From positions 3,957,501-4,021,500 of the forward strand of contig NZ_CP119127.1 in assembly GCF_030128825.1 (NCBI RefSeq): 64,000 nucleotides of DNA. The letters are read 5' to 3'. Below, piece by piece: positions 7,681-15,767 of this stretch. The position numbers were made by a program, and so were the translations under genes. Below the pieces are notes generated by a model. It did not search any database and was not told the origin of the DNA. It saw only the letters and a program-made list of their open reading frames with translations. Every line of letters begins with the position of its first letter. The first letter of the stretch is position 1. This DNA is from Sphingobium sp. WTD-1. Its GTDB lineage: Bacteria; Pseudomonadota; Alphaproteobacteria; Sphingomonadales; Sphingomonadaceae.

Positions 7681-8988
7681 TCAAAGCCCCCTGACCCGCG
7701 CCTCGCCCCTGGCCCCCAGCATCAGCTCGCTCAGCCCCCAGACCAGCGCATCCGCCCGATCGGGCGAGCGCCCCGGCCCGACATAGCCACCGCCCGCCAG
7801 CAGCCCGCACATCTGGTCCTCCAGCTCCGGGAAGGCCCCGCGATGCGCCACCCGCCCGGCCTCATAGAGCGCCGCCACCGGCTCGGCCCGCGCCGCCTTG
7901 CCCCGGCTGGCATGGACCAGCCGCAGCGGCAGCGCCTCCTGCGCCGCGCGCAGCACGCTCGCCACCATGTCGCCGCCATTATTGGCCTCGGCCACCACCC
8001 GGTCGGCGCCATGGCCCTGCGCCGCCTGCGCTACCGCCCGCGCCCAGCCTTCGGGCGAGCAGCCCGTAACGCTTGCGTCGGCGATCACATAGCCGCGCCC
8101 GTCCCCGCCCAGCGCGACCACGACGATGCCGCACGCATCGCCGCCCGCCGTCGCCGGCGGATCGACCGCCACCACCACCCGCGTCAGCGCCCCCGGCACA
8201 TGCCGCACCCGGCACGCCTCCAGCGCCGCGCGGGTCCACAGCGCCCCTTCCGCCTCCTCGATCAGTTCGCCGTCCAGTTCCTGCCGCCCCAGCCGCGTGC
8301 CACCATAAAGCCGCGTCACATCGTCGACAAAGCCGGCCGCCAGATGCGCTGCATTGTCCGCCGTCCGCCCCCGCGTCAGCACCACATCGGCGCCCTCTCT
8401 TGCCACCAGCGCCCGCACCAGCGGCACCGGGCGCGGCGTCGTCGTCGCCACCACGCGGGGATCGCGGCCCAGCCGCATCGCCATCATCATATTGTCCCAG
8501 GCCGCCTGCCCACCCGGCCATTTGCCGATCTCGTCGGTCCAGCCATGGCTGAACTGCGGCCCGCGCAGGCTTTCCGGCTCGGCCGCGCCGAACAGGCGCG
8601 CCTGCGCGCCATTGGGCCAGGTCAGCGTGCGCAGCGCCGGGGCATAGGCCGGCCTTGCCCACCAGGGCGCCACCGCCAGCACCCCGCTCGCCCCCTCCAC
8701 CATCACACTGCGCGCCTCGCCCAGGGTCGCGCCGACCAACGCGATCCGCGCCTCGGGATCGCCCTCGGCAATGGCGCGCACCCATTCCGCCCCGGCCCGC
8801 GTCTTGCCGAAACCGCGCCCCGCCATCATCAGCCAGATGCGCCAGTCGCCCGCCGGGGCGAGTTGCGCCGGCCGCGCCAGGAAATGCCAGTCCCACCCCA
8901 GCCGCTCGGCGGCATCGTCGCTCAGCCAGCGCGCCAGTTCGGGCCAGACCGCCGCCTGCTCGACCCAGTCGCAATCGGCCATCCGCAT
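7681..8988 (-). CDS. Terminase large subunit, prophage or gene-transfer-agent type (435 aa)
   Basis: The protein has the ATPase and nuclease organisation of DNA-packaging terminases. There is a Walker A-like AGRGFGKTRAG at about 56-66, the Walker B-type Asp-Glu in SHGWTDEIGKW, the coupling motif region VVATTTPRP, and the RNase H-like nuclease part beginning VVVAVDPPATAGGDACG and ending GRSPDRADALVW. This is the ORFG2-like family of alphaproteobacterial gene transfer agents. The frame is open further upstream to 9159, but that extension crosses a GCGGGAATCC palindromic repeat, so the start at 8988 (or 8982) is preferred. It appears intact, while the portal that should follow it is broken and 3.9 kb away. 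Confidence 0.85.
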   Translation of the reverse strand: MRMADCDWVEQAAVWPELARWLSDDAAERLGWDWHFLARPAQLAPAGDWRIWLMMAGRGFGKTRAGAEWVRAIAEGDPEARIALVGATLGEARSVMVEGASGVLAVAPWWARPAYAPALRTLTWPNGAQARLFGAAEPESLRGPQFSHGWTDEIGKWPGGQAAWDNMMMAMRLGRDPRVVATTTPRPVPLVRALVAREGADVVLTRGRTADNAAHLAAGFVDDVTRLYGGTRLGRQELDGELIEEAEGALWTRAALEACRVRHVPGALTRVVVAVDPPATAGGDACGIVVVALGGDGRGYVIADASVTGCSPEGWARAVAQAAQGHGADRVVAEANNGGDMVASVLRAAQEALPLRLVHASRGKAARAEPVAALYEAGRVAHRGAFPELEDQMCGLLAGGGYVGPGRSPDRADALVWGLSELMLGARGEARVRGL

Positions 8989-9018
8989 CCCCGCCCCCTC
9001 CGCTTCTTCGTCATTCCC

Positions 9019-9039
9019 GCGAAGGCGGGAATCCATCTC
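9019..9039. repeat. Short palindromic dispersed repeat
   Basis: The sequence ATTCCCGCGAAGGCGGGAAT is a perfect-stem hairpin of the dispersed class often seen between genes in alphaproteobacteria. It lies just upstream of the terminase start and accounts for a spurious N-terminal extension of that frame. Confidence 0.7.
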
Positions 9040-9105
9040 CCGACCCTGCCTCGCGCAGGAGCCGGCACCATGAAGCCGCCCGCCCCCAAACCACGCGCAA
9101 CAAAA

Positions 9106-9127
9106 AAGGCCGCCCGCAGGCGGCCTT
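9106..9127 (-). terminator. Intrinsic terminator of the M28 peptidase gene
   Basis: AAGGCCGCC (9106-9114) and GGCGGCCTT (9119-9127) form a perfect 9-bp stem with a CGCA loop. On the minus strand a run of T follows (AAAAAA at 9102-9107 on the plus strand). It lies 36 bases after the peptidase stop codon. Confidence 0.8.
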
Positions 9128-9162
9128 CCAAAAAATCTCCGCGTCTCCGCGCGAACCAAATC

Positions 9163-10479
9163 CTATTTACGCGGCGCCATCCCGCCGAAGGTCACCAGGC
9201 TCTCGGCCCCGTCCTTGGCCACCGCCGCGACGCCGATGAAATGATCGTCGACCACAATGTCCTTCAGCACCGTCTGCGTGCCGCCGGTCACGACCCGGCT
9301 GTCGCTCCAGTCCTGCTTGTCGGCGCGCCGCCAATAGACCTTGTAAGCCGCAGCCCCCGGCACCGCGTCCCAGAAGACCCGCGTGTCCATCGACAGAGCG
9401 CCATCGAGCGATACCGTCGCCGGCGCCGCCGGCGCATCGGCCAGCCGCCGCAGCGTCGCGACATTGAGCGCCGTCACCTTAGCCAGATAGGGAAAGTCCA
9501 TGCCCTCGACCGTGTCGCCATAGACCCGGCCATTTTCGGTGCGCAGATCCTGATGCTGCCGGTCATAATTTTCGATCCCCACCGAAAAGCGCACCGCCGG
9601 AAAGCCCAGGTCGAGGAAGGGCGAATGGTCGCCGCCGCGCCCGAACCGGTCGAACCGCCGCACCGCCAGCACTTCAAGGCCAATCTTGGGATCGGCCTGC
9701 GCAATGCCGTCGATCGCCTTGGCCAGCGCCCGCGACGGGCCGTCATCCTCACCGCCGATCGCCCGGCGCGTCATATTGGCCTTTTCATCGTCGCCCGCGC
9801 GAATCCCCTCGGAAAACACCCGAACCCGGTCGGCGACCACCTGACCATTCTGCCCAACGGTATTGCCGACAATATCATTGTTCAGCATCGCCCGCACATG
9901 CCAGCCGCGCGCCTTGGCCGTGCTGGCAAGCAGCTTGCCACCCCACAGCCCCTGTTCCTCGCCCGACAGCAGCGCATAGACGATCGTGCCGTTGAACTTC
10001 TGCCCGGCCAGCACCCGCGCCGCCTCGATCACCAGCGCCGTGCCCGACGCATTGTCATTGGCGCCCGGCGCATCGCTGCTGATATTCATGACATCGGTCA
10101 CGCGGCTGTCGATATGGCCCGCGACGATCACCACCTCGTTGGGATCACCCGTGCCCTTCTGGATCGCCAGCACGTCGACCACCTCGACGCCGTCGGGCGC
10201 GCGCGGCCCGGTGAAGCGATCCGCCACCGTCTCGACGGTCAGACAGCCGCCACAACCCTTGCCGATCTTCTCGAACTCGGCCTTGCCCCAGGCCCGCGCC
10301 GCGCCGATCCCGCGCCTGGGGTCGGTCGCGCTCGACAGCGTATGGCGCGTGCCGAAGCTCACCAGTTTCTCCACGCTCGCCTTCAATCGCGCCGCATCGG
10401 GCGCAGAAGGCGCGGCGGGGGCCGCCAGCACTGGGGTTGCAAGAGCCGAAGCGGCGGCGAGCAGGATGATCTTCTTCAT
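9163..10479 (-). CDS. Exported M28-family metallopeptidase (438 aa)
   Basis: A signal peptide (MKKIILLAAASALATPVLAA) is followed by an M28 aminopeptidase-type catalytic domain. The likely zinc and catalytic residues are visible: His122 and Asp124 in GHIDSRVTD, Asp142 in GANDNASGT, Glu174-Glu175 in LLSGEEQG, the Asp in MLNNDIVGN, and a later DHSPFLDLGFPAV segment. Residues about 350-430 form a beta-sandwich like a fibronectin type III domain (SMDTRVFWDAVPGAAAYKVYW is within this part). It probably releases N-terminal residues from peptides in the periplasm. The gene has its own terminator and is monocistronic. Confidence 0.87.
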   Translation of the reverse strand: MKKIILLAAASALATPVLAAPAAPSAPDAARLKASVEKLVSFGTRHTLSSATDPRRGIGAARAWGKAEFEKIGKGCGGCLTVETVADRFTGPRAPDGVEVVDVLAIQKGTGDPNEVVIVAGHIDSRVTDVMNISSDAPGANDNASGTALVIEAARVLAGQKFNGTIVYALLSGEEQGLWGGKLLASTAKARGWHVRAMLNNDIVGNTVGQNGQVVADRVRVFSEGIRAGDDEKANMTRRAIGGEDDGPSRALAKAIDGIAQADPKIGLEVLAVRRFDRFGRGGDHSPFLDLGFPAVRFSVGIENYDRQHQDLRTENGRVYGDTVEGMDFPYLAKVTALNVATLRRLADAPAAPATVSLDGALSMDTRVFWDAVPGAAAYKVYWRRADKQDWSDSRVVTGGTQTVLKDIVVDDHFIGVAAVAKDGAESLVTFGGMAPRK

Positions 10480-10534
10480 GGGGCGAGTGTCTTACCTGCC
10501 TGCACCGCCCTGTAAAGCGGCGCGACCCAACCGA

Positions 10535-10741
10535 TCAGCGCGCCCCGCTTTCTTCCCGCCCGCGCGAAACCACCGCCGCCATCAGCGGCAGCACCAGCAT
10601 CGGCAGCGCCGCCATCGCCTTCGCCGCCCACGGATGCGCGACCAGCCATCCCATCATCAGCGCGACCAGCGCCGTCCCGCTCCAGAACAAGGCCGCGCAC
10701 AAGGCCAGGCTGGCAAGGACAATCCCGACCCGCACCGTCAT
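10535..10741 (-). CDS. Small membrane protein (68 aa)
   Basis: Two hydrophobic segments (about residues 5-34 and 40-58) separated by HPWAAK suggest a two-pass inner-membrane protein. The end is charged (SRGREESGAR). Its ATG overlaps the TGA of the upstream secreted-protein gene (ATGA), so the two are translationally coupled. A longer frame beginning at 10897 lies inside that gene and is rejected. No family recognised. Confidence 0.6.
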   Translation of the reverse strand: MTVRVGIVLASLALCAALFWSGTALVALMMGWLVAHPWAAKAMAALPMLVLPLMAAVVSRGREESGAR

Positions 10742-11307
10742 TCCTCCACCACCCGCTGCGCCGCGATCACCGCCGGATCGCTGTCGATCGCGTGCAGATA
10801 GGCGGTGCGCTCGGCGGTCCCGCGCTTCAGCTTCGCCAGCCCGCGCGCCTGCTCCGGCGTCAGCATGATCCGCACATAGCCGCGCTCGACCAGGCACTGG
10901 TCCAGCGCCGCCTGCAATTGCGCGCGCACGTCGCTGCGCGTCATCGCCTGATATTTCGCGCCGAAATTCACCGTCCGCCGCGCCACATTGGCCGCGTCAT
11001 GATGCATGCCGATATTCGCCGCCGCCATCAGCGGGCTGGCGTCGCCATCGCCGCCATAGGTCCGCAGGATCATCGCCAGGTCGACCATGCTCAGCGCATC
11101 CAGCGCCTGCGCCGTCTCCGGCCGCACCGTCACCGTCCTGTTCCGCGTCGCCTCCGCGCAGGCCCCCGCATCGCCGGCATAGTCGGCCAGCGACACGCCC
11201 GCCTTGGCCCAGCTTGTCGGCGGCGCGCCGCGCGCGCCCGCGTGCAGCAGCATCGCCATCGGCGCCACCAGCATCAGCGCCATCCTGCTCCGGGTCACAC
11301 GCAGCAT
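10738..11307 (-). CDS. Exported hypothetical protein (189 aa)
   Basis: The first 28 residues form a signal peptide (ALMLVAPMAMLLHAGARG). The mature part is mostly alpha-helical with two Cys (GACAEAT and DQCLVERGY) that could form a disulfide, typical of small periplasmic proteins. The start at 11307 has AGGAGGCGAGG immediately before it. It forms an operon with the membrane genes on both sides: a 27-base gap upstream and an ATGA overlap downstream. I do not recognise a family. Confidence 0.7.
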   Translation of the reverse strand: MLRVTRSRMALMLVAPMAMLLHAGARGAPPTSWAKAGVSLADYAGDAGACAEATRNRTVTVRPETAQALDALSMVDLAMILRTYGGDGDASPLMAAANIGMHHDAANVARRTVNFGAKYQAMTRSDVRAQLQAALDQCLVERGYVRIMLTPEQARGLAKLKRGTAERTAYLHAIDSDPAVIAAQRVVEE

Positions 11308-11334
11308 CCTCGCCTCCTCAGCCCCAATGCCGGT

Positions 11335-11673
11335 TCAGTGCCGCGCCTTCGCCCAGCGCCCGATCATCCAGATATGCAGCGCATGGATCGCCACCATGCC
11401 CGTCGCGATCGCCAGCAGCACCGGGATCACCAGCCCCTCCTGTCCTGCGCGCGGCGGCACCCACAAAGCCATCGCGCCGATGACCAGGATCAGCATCGTC
11501 CCCAGCACCGGCGTGAAGGCCAGCGCCACGGCCCGCGGCGCATGCCAGCTCACCGTCCCGGTCAGCGTCCATTGCATCGGCAGCCGGTCGATCGCCCGGA
11601 ACCGCCGATCGGCGCGCAGCGACAGCGCGATCATCGCCCCCACCGCCGCCAACAGGATCAGCCCAACCAGCAT
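11335..11673 (-). CDS. DUF1648-like membrane protein (112 aa)
   Basis: Three hydrophobic segments are visible (about 1-20, 48-70 and 78-103). Between the first two lies RLPMQWTLTGTVSWHAPR, which resembles the P-x-H-[WF]-x-x-x-G motif of DUF1648 membrane proteins. It is the first gene of a three-gene minus-strand operon with the exported protein and the small membrane protein. The start at 11673 removes a basic extension unlike a membrane-protein N-terminus. Its function is unknown. Confidence 0.6.
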   Translation of the reverse strand: MLVGLILLAAVGAMIALSLRADRRFRAIDRLPMQWTLTGTVSWHAPRAVALAFTPVLGTMLILVIGAMALWVPPRAGQEGLVIPVLLAIATGMVAIHALHIWMIGRWAKARH

Positions 11674-11858
11674 CGCCCGATCTCCAAAGCCCGATCTCCA
11701 AAACCGCGCCCCGATCCTACCAGAAGAACCGCGCACCAGCAAAAGCCGACGGTGAAGGGCGAGCCTCGATTATCGCCCGCCCTTGCTTCGCTACGCTGGC
11801 AATGACGATGTTGAATTTGGACGGCTAACGAGCAGTTTCGGACTGTTCTCCCTCCCGT

Positions 11859-12266
11859 TTACGTGAGGGGAGTGGCACATTTTTTGTCAGACTTGAGGCG
11901 TTTCATTTTCTTGATTTTTACAAAAATGAACTGACTTCCCTCCCATGGCTGCATGGATGACGGCCGCCGGGGCGCAAGGAAACCCTGCCCAATAACGCGA
12001 AAGCAAATCGTTTCGTCATAACCAGATGTCATCATCTGACGTACAGGTGCAAAGTAGAATTCCTGCCATTTCTCTTCCTTTATCTGAAAATCCATGACTT
12101 GCAGGCCTGAATTTTTATCCGGGATAAAGTGCGGGTATTCCCAATGCGCATTTAGATGGCCATCAACCGCCAGCAGTCTTTTGGGATCATCCAAATTTTG
12201 ACTGGCAGCAGGCGAAGCTGTGGAAACTACGATCAGGCATAAGCTGCGTGTAATGGGATTGATCAT
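11859..12266 (-). CDS. Exported hypothetical protein (135 aa)
   Basis: An N-terminal signal peptide (SLCLIVVSTASPAAS) is followed by about 110 residues ending in a basic, Lys-rich tail (KIKKMKRLKSDKK). One repeated theme is Trp and Phe in short polar segments (KWQEFYFAPVRQ). A Cys pair (C in ETICFRV and C in KKCATPL) could be bridged. The tail and the following stem resemble TonB-C-like proteins only weakly, so I assign nothing. The gene is less GC-rich than its surroundings. Confidence 0.55.
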   Translation of the reverse strand: MINPITRSLCLIVVSTASPAASQNLDDPKRLLAVDGHLNAHWEYPHFIPDKNSGLQVMDFQIKEEKWQEFYFAPVRQMMTSGYDETICFRVIGQGFLAPRRPSSMQPWEGSQFIFVKIKKMKRLKSDKKCATPLT

Positions 12267-12442
12267 AAGGGAAGGCTGACAGTGATTTCCCTTGTTCGCA
12301 ATTGTGCAATTGTGTCGAATGATTTTTTACAGCACAGCGTCAGCTGTTTCCGGTCAACTCTCCAAAAGCTGACATTCCGCTTCCCACCCATCCCGGCCAT
12401 TTGACGGGCACCGAATGTGTCCACAAGGCCTAATGTTCCCCC

Positions 12443-13153
12443 ATGGGCGGTCCTGCGATGCTGACGAAAATCAATGGATTGATGTTGGCGGAGGCATTTG
12501 CGCCGGCGCATCGCTCCATGGCTCTGTCGGCCGGGGAAGCGGCGGTTCGGGCGCTGACAAGTCGACAATGGACGGAGCGATTTGCGGTCCAGGCTGAAGG
12601 ACAGGGCGTGCTGATTCCGGCGCGCCTCTATTTTGCGACTGACCGGCTGCGATTGAGCAAGGGCGATCCGGCCTGGGGTTTGGCGCGCGCGTTGCAGACG
12701 CGCAGCAGCGATGGCTTCCTGCGCCAGGCTGCCGCGCGCGATCTGATCGGCGATTTTCAGCCCTGGGCCGCCCCGTTCATCGTCGCGCTGATCGGCGAAT
12801 ATATCGTGGAGATACTGGAAGACATAGCGGCCGGTCTCACGCCGGACATGACCCTGGCGCTGGCCGCTTTCATTGCTGAAAACCCGGCCTATTGGCGGAC
12901 GACCAAGTGCCGCGTGATGAGCTATTGGGACGCCTATTATCGACATGGTGGCTATGACATGCCCGTCATGGATGTGCCCCTCATGGAAGAGCCAAGTTAT
13001 TGGGGCCGGGTGAAGCGCCGCATGCTGCGCTATTGGAATGTCGGCCATCGATATGATCGCGGCAATGGGATGCACCGCAGCTATCGACGGGACGAATATA
13101 TCGGTTTCAAGCTGATCGATCGCCTCGACCGGGCCGTGGCTGGCCAGGCCTGA
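12443..13153 (+). CDS. Hypothetical protein (about 236 aa)
   Basis: No family recognised. The protein is largely helical (AWGLARALQTRSSDGFLRQA, then IVALIGEYIVEILEDIAAGL) and ends in a region rich in Tyr, Arg and Trp with a near-repeat: CRVMSYWDAYYRHGG and RRMLRYWNVGHRYDRG. No signal peptide is visible. An in-frame ATG at 12458 is an equally plausible start. Sphingomonads often carry such proteins beside stress or DNA-repair genes, but here its neighbours give no clue. Confidence 0.6.
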   Translation: MGGPAMLTKINGLMLAEAFAPAHRSMALSAGEAAVRALTSRQWTERFAVQAEGQGVLIPARLYFATDRLRLSKGDPAWGLARALQTRSSDGFLRQAAARDLIGDFQPWAAPFIVALIGEYIVEILEDIAAGLTPDMTLALAAFIAENPAYWRTTKCRVMSYWDAYYRHGGYDMPVMDVPLMEEPSYWGRVKRRMLRYWNVGHRYDRGNGMHRSYRRDEYIGFKLIDRLDRAVAGQA

Positions 13154-13441
13154 CGATGGAGGCGAGGGGGCGTTCTGGCGGCGAGGCTCTCTGCAGGCTT
13201 TCGTGAGAAGAATGAAGCGCCCCGGCGCAAGCCTGTCCCGAGCGTCCTATCGGAACGCCTGGCGCCATTTGATCCCGCGAGCGACGGTTATGGGTGTTAG
13301 CGGAATGGCTGCTTCCGGGTATGAAAGCGGCAAAAGCGGACCTTTTCGGGTGGAAAGCCGATGGTCGGCTGTCATTGTGATGATGGCGTAAAGCGGACAT
13401 ACTTGAAGCTAGCGTAATATCGGCGAGGAATTCGACCAGTG

Positions 13442-14256
13442 CTAGGTTTCGTGGACAAAGGGTATCCATTGCAGGGCTGAGACGAGATTGACGAAGCCGA
13501 GGTAGGACTCTTTGGTTTTGTCGTATCGAGTTGCGATACGCCGCCAGTTCTTGAGTTTGTTGAAGAGGCGTTCGACAAGATTGCGCCAACGGTATTTTTC
13601 GCGATCGTGTGGGATTGGATCGCGCCGATTGCTTTTGGCGGGAATGACAGCCTCAACGTCAGCATTGGCCAATTCCTCGCGGATGGCATCTGCATCGTAG
13701 CCCTTGTCCGCCAACAATGCCTCGATCTTATGAGCAATCAAACGGAACAGCGGGCCAAAGCCTTGGATATCGTGGCTCTGGCCCGGCGTCAGGACAAAGC
13801 CGAGCGGTCGGCCTTTGGCATCGCAGCGGGCGTGGAGCTTTGTGCTGAATCCGCCTCGCGATCGGCCAAGCGCCTCGGTTTCCTGAGTCCCTTTTTTATG
13901 CCGACGGCACAATGATGTGCTCGGACCACGGTGCTGTCGATCATGTCCGCAGTGGCATCACGAGCCACCATTTCGCCCAGTGTCTCGAGCATCGCCTCGA
14001 ACACCCCGGTCGTAACCCAGCGCCGGTAGCGGCGGAAAACGCTGTTCCACTTGCCATATTCATCCGGCAAGTGGCGCCATTGCGAACCTGTGCGGGCGAT
14101 CCACATCATGCCTTCGAAATACAGCCGGTTGTCCTGTGCTGGACGACAGCCACGACCACGCTCAGATGGCAGTAATGTGCCGATGATCCCCCACTCGTCC
14201 TCCGTCAGCCCAATACGCTCGCCCAACGCCACCTCCAAAAGGCAGCCTTGAATCAA
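13442..14256 (-). CDS. IS427-type transposase made by -1 ribosomal frameshift (orfA and orfB)
   Basis: The upstream frame (13789-14256) encodes the N-terminal part (RIGLTEDEWGIIGTLLP, then GMMWIARTGSQWRHLP) through the first catalytic Asp (ADMIDSTVVRAHH). The downstream frame (13442-13912) encodes the rest: GGFSTKLHARCDAKGRPL, the second Asp in ALLADKGYDAD, and the Glu in WRNLVERLFNKLKNWRR. The frames overlap at an A-AAA-AAG sequence (13891-13898 on the plus strand, CTTTTTTA). A -1 shift there joins GIKK to GTQETEALG and restores a full DDE enzyme. Both halves appear intact. Confidence 0.85.
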
Positions 14257-14295
14257 CGCCCGATCCTGCTGTCAACCTTTGTCCACGAAACCTAG
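13442..14295 (-). mobile_element. IS5-family (IS427-like) insertion sequence with two-frame transposase
   Basis: CTAGGTTTCGTGGACAAAGG at 13442-13461 is repeated as its exact reverse complement at 14276-14295, so the terminal inverted repeats are about 17-20 bp. CTAG at both edges contains the TA target typical of this group, which makes the exact duplication length ambiguous. Inside are two overlapping minus-strand frames joined by an A6G slippery site. The element is complete by length (about 850 bp). Confidence 0.87.
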
Positions 14296-14453
14296 AAGAC
14301 CCAGCTCCAAAAGCCGCCCTCGAAAACCCTGCCGTCCACAGCCCAGCCGATCCATCATGCCACCACCGACCGACGCCGGCGAGTCGCAATTATCGACTTT
14401 CCCCTTCTCTGCCCGATCATCGTGACGATGTCAAGCAGAATGTTCCATATGGG

Positions 14454-15095
14454 TTACGCAACCTTCCCCAGCATCCGCGCCTCCAGCGCCATCGCCGCGG
14501 CAAAGCTCGGCCGCGCCCGCAGCCCGTCGAGCCAGGCCCTCACCCTGGGCCAGCGGCCGTCCTTCAACCCGTTGCTGCAATAGCAGACATTGATCAGCGG
14601 ACAGGCCACCGCAATGTCGGCCAAAGTGAAGCGATCCTCCACCAGCCAGCCGCTGTCGGGCAGAACCGCCTCCAGATAATCATAGATGCCCGGCATCTTC
14701 TCCGCCTCTGCCCGGTCGGCACGGGCCGGGTCATGCGGCATGTCGAGCAGCTTGCCGACCACCCGGTTGAAGAAGATGTCGACGCCCACCGGCTGGGCGA
14801 TGGTGTCGGCAAATTCCTCATACCATATCGTCCGCGCCCGCGCCTTCGCCTCGATAGGTATCAGGTTCGGCTCGGGATGCAGCGCATCCATATAGGTTAT
14901 GATTGCGGTCGAATCGCTGATCGCGAAGTCGCCATCGACCAAGGCCGGGATCTTGCCGAAGGGGGACGCCCGCTCGAACGCCTCGCCGCCCTTGCCGAAC
15001 CCGGCCGGCCGCACCTCGACATCGATCCCCTTTTCCGCTGCAAAGACAATGACCTTGCGCACAAAGGGCGACGGCCGCGCGCCATAGATGATCAT
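14454..15095 (-). CDS. Glutathione S-transferase family protein (213 aa)
   Basis: The thioredoxin-like N-terminal domain (about 1-78) begins MIIYGARPSPFVRKVIV, with Ser8 or nearby residues at the thiolate-activating position. It contains the glutathione-binding KIPALVDGDFAISDSTAII segment. The all-helical C-terminal domain follows, with ADIAVACPLINV. AGGAG lies 7 bases before the ATG at 15095, which decides the start. It probably conjugates or reduces electrophilic small molecules in the cytoplasm. The gene is monocistronic and lies next to, but outside, the IS element. Confidence 0.87.
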   Translation of the reverse strand: MIIYGARPSPFVRKVIVFAAEKGIDVEVRPAGFGKGGEAFERASPFGKIPALVDGDFAISDSTAIITYMDALHPEPNLIPIEAKARARTIWYEEFADTIAQPVGVDIFFNRVVGKLLDMPHDPARADRAEAEKMPGIYDYLEAVLPDSGWLVEDRFTLADIAVACPLINVCYCSNGLKDGRWPRVRAWLDGLRARPSFAAAMALEARMLGKVA

Positions 15096-15213
15096 GCACC
15101 CACTCCTGCTTTTCTGGTGGTGGAGCGCCGACCCTGCCAGATAAGTCCCATAATGCAACGATATTAATCGCCCCACCGTCAGGCGCGCACTCCGCTTCTG
15201 GTCGCAATCCCTT

Positions 15214-15666
15214 TCACTGCCCCGCCGGGGCATAGGTCCAGTTCTGGGCGTTGCTGCCGTCCATCATCGCCGTTTCGGCCATCAGCAGCCGGCCTTCGCG
15301 CCAGTAGCGGATGCGCTGGGGATAATCATGGTCGGGATTGGCGAAGCTGATGTCGCGCACCCCCTGCTCCAGCACGGGGAAGATCGTCTCCTTGCCGCCC
15401 TCTGGCGCCGCATGCAGCGTCAGCGTTCCGTCCGCCGCGCGCACGATCCGCATCACTTCCCAGCTTTGCAGGCTTTCGCCCCGCCCGTTGCGCCCCATGC
15501 CGATCATCACCCCGCCGCGCGGCAGCGACCAGAGTTCCTCGGTCCAGCGGTCGCCCCGTTCCTGCTGCCATTCGCCGGTCAGCCACTCGGGCAGGTCCGC
15601 CGCCCGCGCCAGCGGCGCCCCGCCCAGCATCAGTGCCGCCAGCATGATCGATACGCTCTTCTTCAC
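15214..15666 (-). CDS. Exported DUF6265 family protein (150 aa)
   Basis: A signal peptide (MKKSVSIMLAALMLGGAPLARA) is followed by the family pattern PEWLTGEWQQ, then EELWSLPRGGVMIGMGR, and FANPDHDYPQRIRYWREG. The fold is predicted to be a lipocalin-like beta barrel. No function has been assigned to the family. It is transcribed divergently from the agmatine deiminase gene and is monocistronic. Confidence 0.8.
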   Translation of the reverse strand: MKKSVSIMLAALMLGGAPLARAADLPEWLTGEWQQERGDRWTEELWSLPRGGVMIGMGRNGRGESLQSWEVMRIVRAADGTLTLHAAPEGGKETIFPVLEQGVRDISFANPDHDYPQRIRYWREGRLLMAETAMMDGSNAQNWTYAPAGQ

Positions 15667-15767
15667 CCGCTACACCCTCTGTCCAGACCCGCGACCCTGC
15701 GCTATGGAGCGCGCAACATCTCTCCCGCTATCTCGGACCGGCCAGCGCGCCGGGCAAGGACAAATCT

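Noticed and set aside
7591..10515. Very long plus-strand open frame of about 974 codons
   Set aside because: It lies opposite the terminase and M28 peptidase genes, has no convincing start or ribosome site, and its composition is the usual antisense shadow of high-GC coding DNA.
13107..13589. Minus-strand open frame of about 160 codons spanning the IS border
   Set aside because: It crosses the IS terminal repeat and the end of the preceding gene, and has no family or start signal.
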